A stretch of DNA of 64,000 bases from Paenibacillus sp. MAHUQ-63. GTDB lineage: Bacteria > Bacillota > Bacilli > Paenibacillales > NBRC-103111. Shown in pieces: positions 8,013-16,200 of the stretch. The position numbers and the translations under genes are program-made. Location of the stretch: NCBI RefSeq assembly GCF_028765165.1, contig NZ_JARADB010000005.1:286601-350600 (forward strand), in the 5' to 3' direction. The stretch's first letter is position 1. Every line of letters starts with the position of its first letter. Below the pieces are notes generated by a model. The model worked only from the letters and a program-made list of their open reading frames with translations. It was not told the DNA's origin and searched no databases.

Positions 8013-9575
8013 TTGATTAATAAAAATAACATTGCCGCTGCCATTACCGGCTGTGTGCTAGCCGCGAGTCTGAGCATCGGCACCGCAAGCGCGAATACCG
8101 ACGATATCCAGCTGAGGAAAGCAATCGAGAATATGCAAGGTACGGTAACATGGAATGAGCAAGATCGTTCGGTCACCCTTAACGTGAGCGGGATACAAGC
8201 AACTATCGCTATCGATCAGGACAATGCCACCCTTCAAGGCAAAGCGTTCAAATTGAGCCAGAAACCATACATTTCTAAAGATACTGCTTACATTTCGCAG
8301 GAAGTCTTCAAGCTTATCCGCGACAAAGTGGTCGCTGAACAGAACCAATCCGGACTTGAGCTGTTCGGCTCCTATTCCATGCCATCCCAGAAGGCGGAAA
8401 TCGCCGCTTCCACGCCGGACGGCAAACGTCTCATCGTGACCGAAGCCAACCTGGGCAGCATTCGCGTACTGAACATCGAGGATGTAACGAAGGTGTCGGA
8501 TGTGCAACAAATCAGCTTCAAATCCGTCTCCGATAAAGCTGAAGTTACCAGTGTGGCTGTAACCCCTGACGGTAAATTCGCCTTGGCGGCAGTTCGGACG
8601 GGAGATCATGTATCCAACCCTAGCAAAGGCTTCGTAGCCGTAGTCGATCTGTCCACCCTAGAAACTGTCAAAACTTATGAAGTAGGTATCGGCCCTGACT
8701 CCATCGCTGTCTCGAAGGACGGACAATACGCAGTTATCGCCATTGAGGACGAAGAGATCGACCCGACTACAGAGGAAATCGACATGCCTACTACGAAGCG
8801 GCCGGGTTCGATTGCCATCTTGACATTGCCGGCAGGTGACGCGACGAAGGGAGAATTGACGGATGTAGCCATCGATTTGAGTCAAACCGGCGGCGGTGCC
8901 GTTTACCTTCACGATCCCCAACCGGAATATGTTGCGATTAGTCCTGACAGCGCGACGGCAGCGGTAACGCTTCAAGAAAATAATGCGATCGCTATCGTAG
9001 ATCTGAAAACAAAGAAAATAACGAAAACCTTCGGTCTCGGGACAACCAAGCATTTGGCGGACCTGAAGAAGGACGATAAGGTGTCTTTCCAAGATGAATT
9101 GACAGCCCGCCCTGAACCGGACGGCATTGTCTTTACGGCAGACGGCAAATACCTGGTCACAGCGAATGAAGGCGATTTGGGTAAGGATGAGTTTAAGGAT
9201 GGCGTGAAGTCCGGCGGGCGGAACATCATGGTCTGGGATCTTGACGGCAAACCGGTGTACGACAGCAAGGAGCTGGTTGACTTGAAAGCAGCCCAAGCCG
9301 GCTTATACCCGGACGATCGCAGCGCTAACCGCGGCTCGGAAGTGGAGAATGTCACGATCGGCGAAATCAACGGCAAACAGCTGCTGGCCGTAGCCGCCGA
9401 GAGGGACAATGCGATTTTGTTCTTTGACGTGACGGATCCTATTAAGCCGATTTACCAAGGATTGATCCCTAGCGCCGGCGTTTCCCCTGAGGGCATTCAC
9501 AAGGTGAACGGGCGAGATCTGTTCGTGAGTGCGGACGAGGTTTCGGGAACCATCAGCTTTTATGGAGTCAAATAA
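8013..9575 (+). CDS. Secreted beta-propeller protein (choice-of-anchor I-like)
   Basis: A 520-residue exported protein. TTG at 8013 is preferred: AGAGGGG lies 8 nt upstream and the product then opens with a signal peptide (INKNN, hydrophobic core, likely cleavage after TASA). Residues about 35-110 resemble the copper-amine-oxidase N-terminal-like stalk domain common in Paenibacillus exoproteins. From about 125 on, repeated strands such as VTPDGKFALAAV, VSKDGQYAVIAI and FTADGKYLVTANEGD form a YncE/choice-of-anchor-I-like propeller. Related proteins have sometimes been called alkaline phosphatases; no catalytic residues can be assigned here. The PhoP-type box upstream suggests phosphate-starvation control. 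Confidence 0.8.
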   Translation: MINKNNIAAAITGCVLAASLSIGTASANTDDIQLRKAIENMQGTVTWNEQDRSVTLNVSGIQATIAIDQDNATLQGKAFKLSQKPYISKDTAYISQEVFKLIRDKVVAEQNQSGLELFGSYSMPSQKAEIAASTPDGKRLIVTEANLGSIRVLNIEDVTKVSDVQQISFKSVSDKAEVTSVAVTPDGKFALAAVRTGDHVSNPSKGFVAVVDLSTLETVKTYEVGIGPDSIAVSKDGQYAVIAIEDEEIDPTTEEIDMPTTKRPGSIAILTLPAGDATKGELTDVAIDLSQTGGGAVYLHDPQPEYVAISPDSATAAVTLQENNAIAIVDLKTKKITKTFGLGTTKHLADLKKDDKVSFQDELTARPEPDGIVFTADGKYLVTANEGDLGKDEFKDGVKSGGRNIMVWDLDGKPVYDSKELVDLKAAQAGLYPDDRSANRGSEVENVTIGEINGKQLLAVAAERDNAILFFDVTDPIKPIYQGLIPSAGVSPEGIHKVNGRDLFVSADEVSGTISFYGVK

Positions 9576-9585
9576 AAGATAACGA

Positions 9586-9620
9586 ACAAGGCCTTCTGTC
9601 ATAAGAAGGCCTTGTTTTAC
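9586..9620. terminator. Bidirectional terminator
   Basis: A 12-bp perfect stem ACAAGGCCTTCT (9586-9597)/AGAAGGCCTTGT (9604-9615) with TTTT on the plus side, between convergent genes. Confidence 0.8.
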
Positions 9621-9624
9621 AGCT

Positions 9625-10086
9625 TTAATATTCTCCTTTGATTACAAAAAACGAACCCCGGATTGTTCCTGCCAATGCAGACTTCTGCCTAGCAAACTTA
9701 AACTTTCCTTCTAACTCCTGCGGCACTTCCATCCCCTCCGACAGTTTAAAACCAACAGCCCGCTTCTTAGGGTCATCAATTGTGTACATGACATTGAGCG
9801 CAAGCCCGTCTTCATAAAAGACATAGGCAAATTTAATATTTTCCACCTGAAAGCGCGATGTCTCTAAAGGTTTGGCCGCAAATTCGATTTGACGCTCTTT
9901 CAAAATTTGGTTCACATAATTAAGCGTCTCCTGGCTTTCGCTCGCGGGTACAACCGTAAATTCATGTTTGTATTTGTTCATAAAGTATCGAGCTTCATTG
10001 GCACGTAAACCGGCAAGCGCTTCAACTACAGGTGAAGACTCTAAACCAACCTTAGACACTTTTTTGAAATCAACGATATAGGACAT
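9625..10086 (-). CDS. Hypothetical protein under dual-operator control
   Basis: A 153-residue soluble protein I do not recognise. It has no signal peptide or membrane segment. It opens MSYIVDFKKVSKVGLESSPVVEAL and ends in a Lys-rich strand region (FKFARQKSALAGTIRGSFFVIKGEY), with alternating strands suggestive of a small alpha/beta fold. ATG at 10086 is chosen over the ATG two codons upstream because AAGGAG is 10 nt before it but only 4 nt before the upstream one. It is transcribed alone from a consensus-like promoter that carries two identical-core operators, so expression is probably tightly repressed. Function unknown. Confidence 0.7.
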   Translation of the reverse strand: MSYIVDFKKVSKVGLESSPVVEALAGLRANEARYFMNKYKHEFTVVPASESQETLNYVNQILKERQIEFAAKPLETSRFQVENIKFAYVFYEDGLALNVMYTIDDPKKRAVGFKLSEGMEVPQELEGKFKFARQKSALAGTIRGSFFVIKGEY

Positions 10087-10176
10087 AATCATCTCTCCTT
10101 TTATCTCTTTATTTCCTAGTGCTAGTCATTTAATTCATTTACAAGAGTTGTTCACGCTCAGAACCTCTTATTAATT

Positions 10177-10230
10177 AGACACCATTTGGTGTCTGTTTTG
10201 ATTATATGACACCTTTCGGTGTCTTGTAAA
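10177..10230 (-). promoter_or_regulatory. Promoter with operators in the spacer and at the start site
   Basis: Minus-strand TTTACA (10225-10230), 18 bp, then perfect TATAAT (10201-10206). The spacer contains the dyad GACACC-N4-GGTGTC (10208-10223). A second dyad, AGACACC-N4-GGTGTCT (10177-10194), covers the start site. The centres are 30 bp apart, about three helical turns. The repressor is unidentified; the neighbouring HxlR regulator is a candidate only by position. Confidence 0.75.
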
Positions 10231-10251
10231 GACTATTCGCTAAAATAACTA

Positions 10252-10605
10252 TCAGTCCGTCTGATTGATCTCGTTCGTCTCTTTCCGTAAATAGGAGCCA
10301 TGCTCTTGCGTCCACGTCCACATGGCGGCGAATATCGGCTGCAGGCCCTGCCCAGACGCCGTCAAATCGTATTCGACATGCAGCGGTACGCCGGGATACA
10401 ACGTGCGCGTTACGAGTCCTTTCCCCTCTAGCAGCCGTAGCCGATCCGTCAATGTTTTCGGGCTAATCGGATGCAGCTTGCGGCGCAATTCCCCGAACCG
10501 CCGGTTACCGTTAAACAACTCGAACAAGAGAAGGAGCATCCACTTACTGTCCAGTATTTCAAGAATGGGCTCGACCGTGCCGGGGCAGGATTTATCCATT
10601 TCCAT
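10252..10605 (-). CDS. HxlR family transcriptional regulator
   Basis: A 117-residue winged-helix protein with the HxlR signature: CPGTVEPILEILDSKWMLLLLFELFNGNRRFGELRR, then ISPKTLTDRLRLLEGKGLVTR and the wing HVEYDLTASG. One Cys near the N-terminus (KSCPG) is in the position used for redox sensing by some family members, which is suggestive only. ATG at 10605 has GGAGG 8 nt upstream. A dyad ATAGTT-N10-AACTAT (about 10618-10640) overlaps its start region and could be an autoregulatory operator. It is divergent from the dehalogenase-like gene, its most likely target. Confidence 0.92.
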   Translation of the reverse strand: MEMDKSCPGTVEPILEILDSKWMLLLLFELFNGNRRFGELRRKLHPISPKTLTDRLRLLEGKGLVTRTLYPGVPLHVEYDLTASGQGLQPIFAAMWTWTQEHGSYLRKETNEINQTD

Positions 10606-10741
10606 TCGCGATTCCTCCATAGTTCATTTTTTGAAACTATTGCACTTTAATGTAACTACTTTTCAAATGTACCACAGAGCCGTTATGATGTGAATCAAGA
10701 AGTGGGAAAATTATGCAGGCAAGCAAAAGGAGTGATTATTC

Positions 10742-11632
10742 ATGGATCGACCATTTGAATTGGATCCGGCGGAATACCCGTTCGAAGATCATTGGCTGTC
10801 TTACCGGGATGGGCATATCCATTATCTCGATGAAGGTCAAGGACCGACGGTTCTTCTTCTACACGGTAACCCCACATGGTCCTATCTTTATCGAAACGTT
10901 ATCAAAGAGCTTCGTGAGGATTTTCGTCTTATCGCCCCTGATTACCCCGGATTTGGAATGTCGAAAGCGCCGGCTGGCTACCGATTTACGCCGCAGGAGC
11001 AATCGGTAGCCATTCAAGAGCTGATTCGCTATTTGGATTTAAAGGATTTTATATTAGTGGTTCAAGATTGGGGAGGACCGATCGGCATGAACTACGCGGT
11101 ACGACATCGCACTAACTTGCGCGGCATTGTCGTGATGAACACTTGGGCTTGGCCTGCAAAAATATGGCCGATGAAGTTGTTCTCGCTCGCAATGGGGGGC
11201 CGGCCTATCGGTTATTGGCTTCAGACACGGTTCAATTTCTTCGCCAAAGTTATTGTTCCGCACGGGATATACCAGACCGACAAAGTCACGAATAGTTTGC
11301 GAAGAGCTTATACAGACCCATTCCCCACCCCGGAATCCAGAAAACCGACATGGGTATTCCCGAGGCAGATCCGCAAAGCACGGACTTGGCTCGCCGGCAT
11401 TGAATCGAAGTTGTCAGATTTGAACGACTTACCCGCACATATTCTTTGGGGAACAAAAGACAGTGCCGGGTTCCCGCCTGAACAGATGGCTAAATGGCAA
11501 AAATATTTTCCGCTGAACGAAACCGAAATTCTGGAAGATGCCTCCCATTATGTGCAAGAGGATCGTCCTGACCGGGTAGCGGCATCCATTCGAAGTATAT
11601 TCAAGAGAACAAGAGGAGGCGTATTTCAATGA
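10742..11632 (+). CDS. Haloalkane dehalogenase-like alpha/beta hydrolase
   Basis: A 296-residue cytosolic hydrolase. The oxyanion/halide segment is HGNPTW (41-46), the nucleophile Asp109 is followed by Trp in VVQDWGGPIG, a possible acid is Asp240 and the catalytic His269 is in ASHYVQED. An Asp nucleophile followed by Trp, together with HGNPTW, is the haloalkane dehalogenase pattern; epoxide hydrolases share the Asp. True substrates in soil Firmicutes are unknown. AAAGGAG lies 9 nt before ATG. The stop overlaps the next gene in ATGA, so the two are co-translated. Confidence 0.88.
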   Translation: MDRPFELDPAEYPFEDHWLSYRDGHIHYLDEGQGPTVLLLHGNPTWSYLYRNVIKELREDFRLIAPDYPGFGMSKAPAGYRFTPQEQSVAIQELIRYLDLKDFILVVQDWGGPIGMNYAVRHRTNLRGIVVMNTWAWPAKIWPMKLFSLAMGGRPIGYWLQTRFNFFAKVIVPHGIYQTDKVTNSLRRAYTDPFPTPESRKPTWVFPRQIRKARTWLAGIESKLSDLNDLPAHILWGTKDSAGFPPEQMAKWQKYFPLNETEILEDASHYVQEDRPDRVAASIRSIFKRTRGGVFQ

Positions 11633-12138
11633 AAACGATTTTGTGGGCAACTTTAACCGCCAACGGCAATTATGCTCAATCCGGCCCTGAAAACCCACCG
11701 AAGAAAGAAGCGTTGGATGACTTCGCCACACAAGCGAAAGCGGCTGGGAACTTCGTTGTCGGGCGACGGACTTTTGAAGGTATGCGCGGAAATGGCGCTG
11801 GGGGGCCTTTTGGCGAAGTAGATATTGTCGTGATTTCCAGGAGTGCCGCGGAAATTCCCGGCGTAAAGATCGTCAGATCTCCTCAGGAAGCCTTGGACTA
11901 CCTGCAACGGAAAGGTCATCAAACCGTTCTCATTAGTGGCGGCGCTGAAATCCACAATTCATTTTTAGGCCAAGAATTGGTAGACGAATTGATATTCAAC
12001 GTGGCGCCCGTGTTGGAGGGGAAAGGGTTAAATCTGTTAATCGATAAAGAGAACTATAAGTATAAACATTTGCAATTACTGGACTGCAAACCCCTCGGCG
12101 GTGATGTCGTTCAACTGAGATATTCGCTAGAACGTTAA
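11629..12138 (+). CDS. Dihydrofolate reductase-like (RibD C-terminal domain) protein
   Basis: A 169-residue protein of the DHFR/RibD C-terminal superfamily. It opens MKTILWATLTANGNYA; FVVGRRTFEGM and VLISGGAEIHNSFL are the NADPH-binding strand-loop elements, and LVDELIFNVAPVLEGKG is the typical late motif. Solitary members of this group are predicted NADPH-dependent reductases of unknown substrate. Its ATG overlaps the upstream hydrolase stop, with GAGGAGG inside the hydrolase's last codons. Whether the pair forms one pathway is inference. Confidence 0.88.
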   Translation: MKTILWATLTANGNYAQSGPENPPKKEALDDFATQAKAAGNFVVGRRTFEGMRGNGAGGPFGEVDIVVISRSAAEIPGVKIVRSPQEALDYLQRKGHQTVLISGGAEIHNSFLGQELVDELIFNVAPVLEGKGLNLLIDKENYKYKHLQLLDCKPLGGDVVQLRYSLER

Positions 12139-12223
12139 CTTGTAAAGGCTGGGCCATGCATTCTAAACTTCATTTTGACGCTTTCGTATCTCGGCTCAGC
12201 ATAACATCTGTACGGCGAAATTA

Positions 12224-12248
12224 AAGGGCGCCCAAATTGGACGCCCTT
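12224..12248. terminator. Hairpin terminator between convergent genes
   Basis: AAGGGCG (12224-12230) pairs with CGCCCTT (12242-12248), with further wobble pairs inside. The T-tract is weak on both sides, so efficiency is uncertain. Confidence 0.5.
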
Positions 12249-12302
12249 CCCCTCTTGCATGTCTATTTCTATTGTATTGTAATAAGTAATGCATACCCTG
12301 TG

Positions 12303-13463
12303 TTATTTGAGCATTTGATACACTTGCTCAACATCCTTATCCCCACGGCCGGACAGATTAACAATAATAATTTGATCCTGACTCATCGTCGACGCTAGCT
12401 TCTTTGCGTATGCAACCGCATGCGCGCTCTCTAGGGCAGGGATAATCCCCTCCGTGCGAGATAACTCCTGGAAGGCCTCCAGTACTTCCTCATTGGTGAC
12501 AGTTGCATATTCTGCACGACCCGTCACCTTCAGGTGGCTATGCTCCGGCCCAATTCCCGGATAGTCAAGTCCCGCGGCAATCGAATAGGTCTTCTTTGGC
12601 TGGCCTTCCTCGTCCAACAGCACTAAACACTTAAAGCCATGAATGATACTTGGGACACCTTGGGTTAAGGATGGCGCTTGATCAGGCTCAACACCGATCA
12701 AGCGAACTGTCGGCTCATCGATGTAGTGAGCGAAAGCACCAATGGCATTGCTGCCACCACCTGCACAGGCTACTACGGCATCCGGTAAGCGGCCCTCCTT
12801 TTCCATAATCTGCAGCTTCGACTCTTCGCTAATAATCGCCTGAAAGTGCTTGACCATCGTCGGAAACGGATGTGGACCAACTGCGGAGCCGAGCAAATAA
12901 AACGTATTTTTATAATTGCGAACCAGATCGTCCAGCGCAGCATCTACTGCATCCTTCAATCGTCCTTGGCCATTATGAACCGGCACAACCGTTGCGCCGA
13001 GCAACTCCATTCGGAACACATTTAGCGCCTGCCGGCGCGTATCTTCAGCACCCATGTAAATGACACAGTCCATATTAAACATGGCGCAGGCCGTTGCCGT
13101 AGCAACTCCATGCTGTCCGGCACCAGTCTCGGCAATGATCCGCTTGGCACCCATCCGCTTCGCAAGCAGAATCTGGCCAATCGCATTGTTAATTTTATGC
13201 GCTCCGGTATGATTCAGATCCTCACGCTTTAAGTATATTTTGGGTCCTCCCCAAGCTTTGGATAACCGCTCTACATACGTCAGCGGATTCTCGCGGCCAA
13301 CATATTCGCGCAGGTAATAGCGGAGCTCTTCCTTAAACTCCGGGTCATCTCTAAACTTGTAAAATTGCTCACTCAAATAATTCAACACTTCTTGCAATTC
13401 CGGCGGGACGAAGCTGCCGCCAAACTCCCCAAAGTATCCCTCTTGCTGCAATTGTTGGTCCAT
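12303..13463 (-). CDS. trpB: Solitary tryptophan synthase beta chain, variant loop
   Basis: A 386-residue PLP enzyme that would join indole and serine to tryptophan. PLP Lys90 lies in HTGAHKINN, catalytic Glu112 in AETGAGQHG, and the phosphate loop GGGSNAIG is intact. It is unusual between GVEP and IIHG: where TrpB normally has the GHGIETGxHGA segment, only about 15 residues remain, an apparent deletion of about 8. No trpA or other trp gene is adjacent. The upstream region (13464-13759) shows no T-box motif, only one plus-strand stem-loop at 13631-13655. GGAGG is 9 nt from ATG. It may be a TrpA-independent or functionally diverged copy. Confidence 0.85.
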   Translation of the reverse strand: MDQQLQQEGYFGEFGGSFVPPELQEVLNYLSEQFYKFRDDPEFKEELRYYLREYVGRENPLTYVERLSKAWGGPKIYLKREDLNHTGAHKINNAIGQILLAKRMGAKRIIAETGAGQHGVATATACAMFNMDCVIYMGAEDTRRQALNVFRMELLGATVVPVHNGQGRLKDAVDAALDDLVRNYKNTFYLLGSAVGPHPFPTMVKHFQAIISEESKLQIMEKEGRLPDAVVACAGGGSNAIGAFAHYIDEPTVRLIGVEPDQAPSLTQGVPSIIHGFKCLVLLDEEGQPKKTYSIAAGLDYPGIGPEHSHLKVTGRAEYATVTNEEVLEAFQELSRTEGIIPALESAHAVAYAKKLASTMSQDQIIIVNLSGRGDKDVEQVYQMLK

Positions 13464-13759
13464 AGGTAAGCGCCTCCACTAAGTTAGGAATAGGAATAAT
13501 TTCCACACTCAACTATCTTACCATAAATTACTGATATAACTCTCCGCGTTGTCTGGAACGGCCCATATTGAATATAAGAAAGCTCTCCCCAACTATACAA
13601 AAACAGGCTCCAGTATCCTCGGTAAGTTTTGAGGGTACCCCAATTGGGTGTCCTCTGGAGATATCTTTATCCGTTTTAAATCTCAATTTAGTTACTATAA
13701 TGTCGTATCTGCTGGTCTAATTTCTACATTACGAAAAAATTTATTTGAAAAACTTATTG

Positions 13760-14239
13760 TCACTTATGATACGGCTCCCCCCGATTAATCCGCATAGCGC
13801 GATAAATCTGCTCCACCAGCACCAGCCGCATCAGCTGGTGCGGCAGCGTCATGCGGCCAAACGACAGCCGCATATCCGCACGGCGCAGCAGCTCGCTCGA
13901 CAGCCCCAGCGAGCCGCCGATCACGAAGGCCACTTGGCTCCGTCCATAGGTGGCCAACCGGTCGAGCGACGCCGCCAGCTGCTCGCTCGACCACATCTCA
14001 CCGTCGATGGCCAGCGCCATGACGTAAACGTCCGAGCCGAGCTTGGCCAACAGCCGCTCGCCTTCTTTGACCCGCACCTGCTGCTCCTCGGCAGGGCTCA
14101 TGTTCTCCGGCGCCTTCTCATCCGGCACCTCCACGATGCTGACCTTGGCATACGGCCCAAGGCGCTTGACATACTCCGCGATCCCATCAACGAGATAGCG
14201 CTCCTTCAGCTTCCCAACCGTTAAAATCTGTATCTGCAT
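13760..14239 (-). CDS. rlmH: 23S rRNA (pseudouridine-1915-N3)-methyltransferase
   Basis: A 159-residue SPOUT methyltransferase that methylates pseudouridine 1915 in helix 69 of 23S rRNA. The family signature is complete: QIQILTVGKLKERYL at the start, the SAM knot FVIGGSLGLS near 105-115, and the C-terminal RMTLPHQLMRLVLVEQIYRAMRINRGEPYHK with the family's terminal basic-aromatic tail. ATG at 14239 is preferred over the upstream in-frame start because AAGGAG is 8 nt before it. A terminator lies just upstream, so it probably has its own weak promoter or depends on read-through. Confidence 0.97.
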   Translation of the reverse strand: MQIQILTVGKLKERYLVDGIAEYVKRLGPYAKVSIVEVPDEKAPENMSPAEEQQVRVKEGERLLAKLGSDVYVMALAIDGEMWSSEQLAASLDRLATYGRSQVAFVIGGSLGLSSELLRRADMRLSFGRMTLPHQLMRLVLVEQIYRAMRINRGEPYHK

Positions 14240-14275
14240 GACGCCAACTCCTTTTCCTTCTCTTCCAATCGCCAA

Positions 14276-14301
14276 AACAAAAAGGAAGGCCTAAGCCTTC
14301 C
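14276..14301 (-). terminator. Terminator after the CxxH/CxxC gene
   Basis: Minus-strand GGAAGGC-N4-GCCTTCC (14284-14301) followed by TTTTTGTTTT. Confidence 0.75.
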
Positions 14302-14302
14302 C

Positions 14303-14470
14303 TCAAACAACCAGAAATCGCGCTAATTCCTTGCAATGCTCACAGTGTGTCGGAGGCTCCCAATTGGCGAAGTGGGTTTTCTGCAAATCCACAATGTCCG
14401 GCGCCTCTTCGTATTCATCGACAAATTCATCAATCGCGATTTCGACATGATCTTTGCAAACTACGTGCAT
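14303..14470 (-). CDS. CxxH/CxxC family small protein
   Basis: A 55-residue protein with CKDH near the N-terminus and CEHC near the C-terminus, probably four zinc ligands. The middle (IAIDEFVDEYEEAPDIVDL) is acidic. Small proteins with this layout are conserved next to rlmH/htrA in Bacillales. ATG at 14470 is chosen because conserved family members start about there (M-x-V-V-C) and AGAGG is 7 nt upstream; an earlier in-frame ATG adds five residues. Function unknown. Confidence 0.75.
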   Translation of the reverse strand: MHVVCKDHVEIAIDEFVDEYEEAPDIVDLQKTHFANWEPPTHCEHCKELARFLVV

Positions 14471-14499
14471 GCAGCTACCTCTCATTATACATTCCTGTT

Positions 14500-15723
14500 T
14501 TATTTATCGGTTGCTTCCACTAAGGTGACCACCGTGTTCATTTTCTTGCCGCCGCGATAGAACACCACGTTCACTTTGTCCCCGATGTGCTTCTCGTTGT
14601 ATAAATATTTACGCAGCGCGATCGTGGAGTCAATCTTCCGGTCGTCCAATTGGATGATGACATCCTGTGGCTTCAGACCCGCTTCCTTGGAAGGGCCGGA
14701 AACATCGAAGACGATAATTCCAGTCTTCACCTCTGCAGGCAGCTTTAATACATCCGTCCCCTTAAAAGCTTGCAGCTCCTGCGTAGACACACCCATGAGC
14801 GGCCGTTTCACCTTGTGGTCCGTAATCAAATTGTCGATAATCGGCTTCGCGCTGTTAATCGGAATGGCAAAGCCCAGACCTTCCACGCCCGTATCGGATA
14901 TCTTCATCGAGTTAATGCCGATGACCTTCCCATCGATATTAACCAGCGGACCCCCGCTGTTCCCTTGGTTAATGGCTGCGTCCGTCTGGATCACATCCAT
15001 TTCCCAATCGTAGTCCGTACCTTCGCGGGACAGCGCTACAGGAATCGTCCGCTTAGGCGATGAAATGATGCCCTGCGTTACGGTCGGCGAGAACCCCAGA
15101 CCTAGCGGGTTCCCGACAGCAATCGCCACCTCGCCCGCGCGCAGCGTCTCAGAATCGCCAAATTCCGCAAGCACCTTAATGTCCTTGCCATCCGCCTCAA
15201 GCACGGCCAGATCGGTCACCCGGTCGCGCCCGACCAGGGTTGCACTGCGATGCTCGCCTTGGAAATTGACCATTTCGAATTGGTTGCCGTTCTCCACCAC
15301 ATGGCTGTTCGTGACAATTCGCACTTTATCGCCATTGCGGGCGAATATAACACCGGATCCGATGCCTATGCCGCTTTCTTGGCCCTTATCATCCTTCTTC
15401 GAAGAAATCACGCTGACCACGGCCGGTTTGATTCTCTCCGTTGCCGCTACGATCGAATCGTTAATATTCATAGGGCGTACTTCGGCATTAGCTGCTGCAG
15501 CCGGTATGGCCGTCGCTTCGGTAGACGATTCGCTGTCTCCGAACCCGTTGACGATTCCGACAAGCAGCAGCATGGCTAACGCTCCGCCCACCCCTGCAGC
15601 AAGGGCCACATTTCTTCTGCGTTCCGCGAAGCTCGCGAATGCGCCAGAACCTTTCGGGCGCCACACAGGCTGGCGATGCTTAGTTCTTTTGGTCGAGTAA
15701 AAATCATCATCAAACAAACTCAC
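14500..15723 (-). CDS. htrA: HtrA-like S1C serine protease with PDZ domain
   Basis: A 407-residue membrane-anchored quality-control protease. A short cytosolic N-terminus is followed by one transmembrane helix (about 38-60). The trypsin-like domain has the triad in TNSHVVENG (His), RVTDLAVLEA (Asp) and NQGNSGGPLVN (Ser). A C-terminal PDZ domain (about 305-400) carries SGPSKEAGLKPQDVIIQLDD. The start is GTG with AGGAGGG about 7 nt upstream. Synteny with the walRK cluster matches B. subtilis htrC (yyxA/yycK). Confidence 0.93.
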   Translation of the reverse strand: MSLFDDDFYSTKRTKHRQPVWRPKGSGAFASFAERRRNVALAAGVGGALAMLLLVGIVNGFGDSESSTEATAIPAAAANAEVRPMNINDSIVAATERIKPAVVSVISSKKDDKGQESGIGIGSGVIFARNGDKVRIVTNSHVVENGNQFEMVNFQGEHRSATLVGRDRVTDLAVLEADGKDIKVLAEFGDSETLRAGEVAIAVGNPLGLGFSPTVTQGIISSPKRTIPVALSREGTDYDWEMDVIQTDAAINQGNSGGPLVNIDGKVIGINSMKISDTGVEGLGFAIPINSAKPIIDNLITDHKVKRPLMGVSTQELQAFKGTDVLKLPAEVKTGIIVFDVSGPSKEAGLKPQDVIIQLDDRKIDSTIALRKYLYNEKHIGDKVNVVFYRGGKKMNTVVTLVEATDK

Positions 15724-15972
15724 AGGGGGTCCCTCCTTTGCTGTCGGGGGTCTGTCGCTACAGGTATGAAAGCCACTGCAGTCTCTGCCATTTCTCAGTC
15801 ACTCAGTCACTTAGCCAGATGCTGCAGCCCCATTCGCCACGGCAACCTATTTTTGCAAAAAATAGGAATGTTTCGTTCCGTTCTTGCCTACAATAATAGT
15901 AAACCAAATCTCTCAAGGAAATACTAGAGTCTGCCTAAACTTTTAAATCGGAAATTAAAGGAGATGCTCCCT

Positions 15973-16200
15973 ATGAACCGGATTCCATCCCATCTCGACG
16001 AAATCAACATGATCGGCAAGCTCGCTGATCTCAAAGACAGCCAGTACCACCAATCGCTGATACTCTCATCTCTCATTCAAACGCTTATTGATAAAGGGAT
16101 CATAACCCCCCAAGAAATTCAGCTCAAATCCAAAGAAATCGATGCGGCGCTTACTCCAAGTCCGAATCCGAATGCGAACCCAATACATCCCATTTCGTAG
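15973..16200 (+). CDS. Small hypothetical protein overlapping walJ
   Basis: A possible 75-residue protein: a predicted helical region (EINMIGKLADLKDSQYHQSLILSSLIQTLIDKGIITPQEI) and a low-complexity Pro/Asn/Ser tail. AAAGGAG lies 9 nt before ATG 15973, a good site, whereas the ATG 9 nt upstream abuts the SD. Its last 50 bp run antisense to the 3' end of walJ. The low-complexity tail falls in the overlap and may be constrained by the other gene. No family recognised. Confidence 0.6.
   Translation: MNRIPSHLDEINMIGKLADLKDSQYHQSLILSSLIQTLIDKGIITPQEIQLKSKEIDAALTPSPNPNANPIHPIS

Noticed and set aside
13464..13759. T-box riboswitch upstream of trpB
   Set aside because: No TGGNACC-type T-box sequence, specifier hairpin or terminator was seen on the minus strand; the only clear stem-loop (13631-13655) lies on the plus strand.
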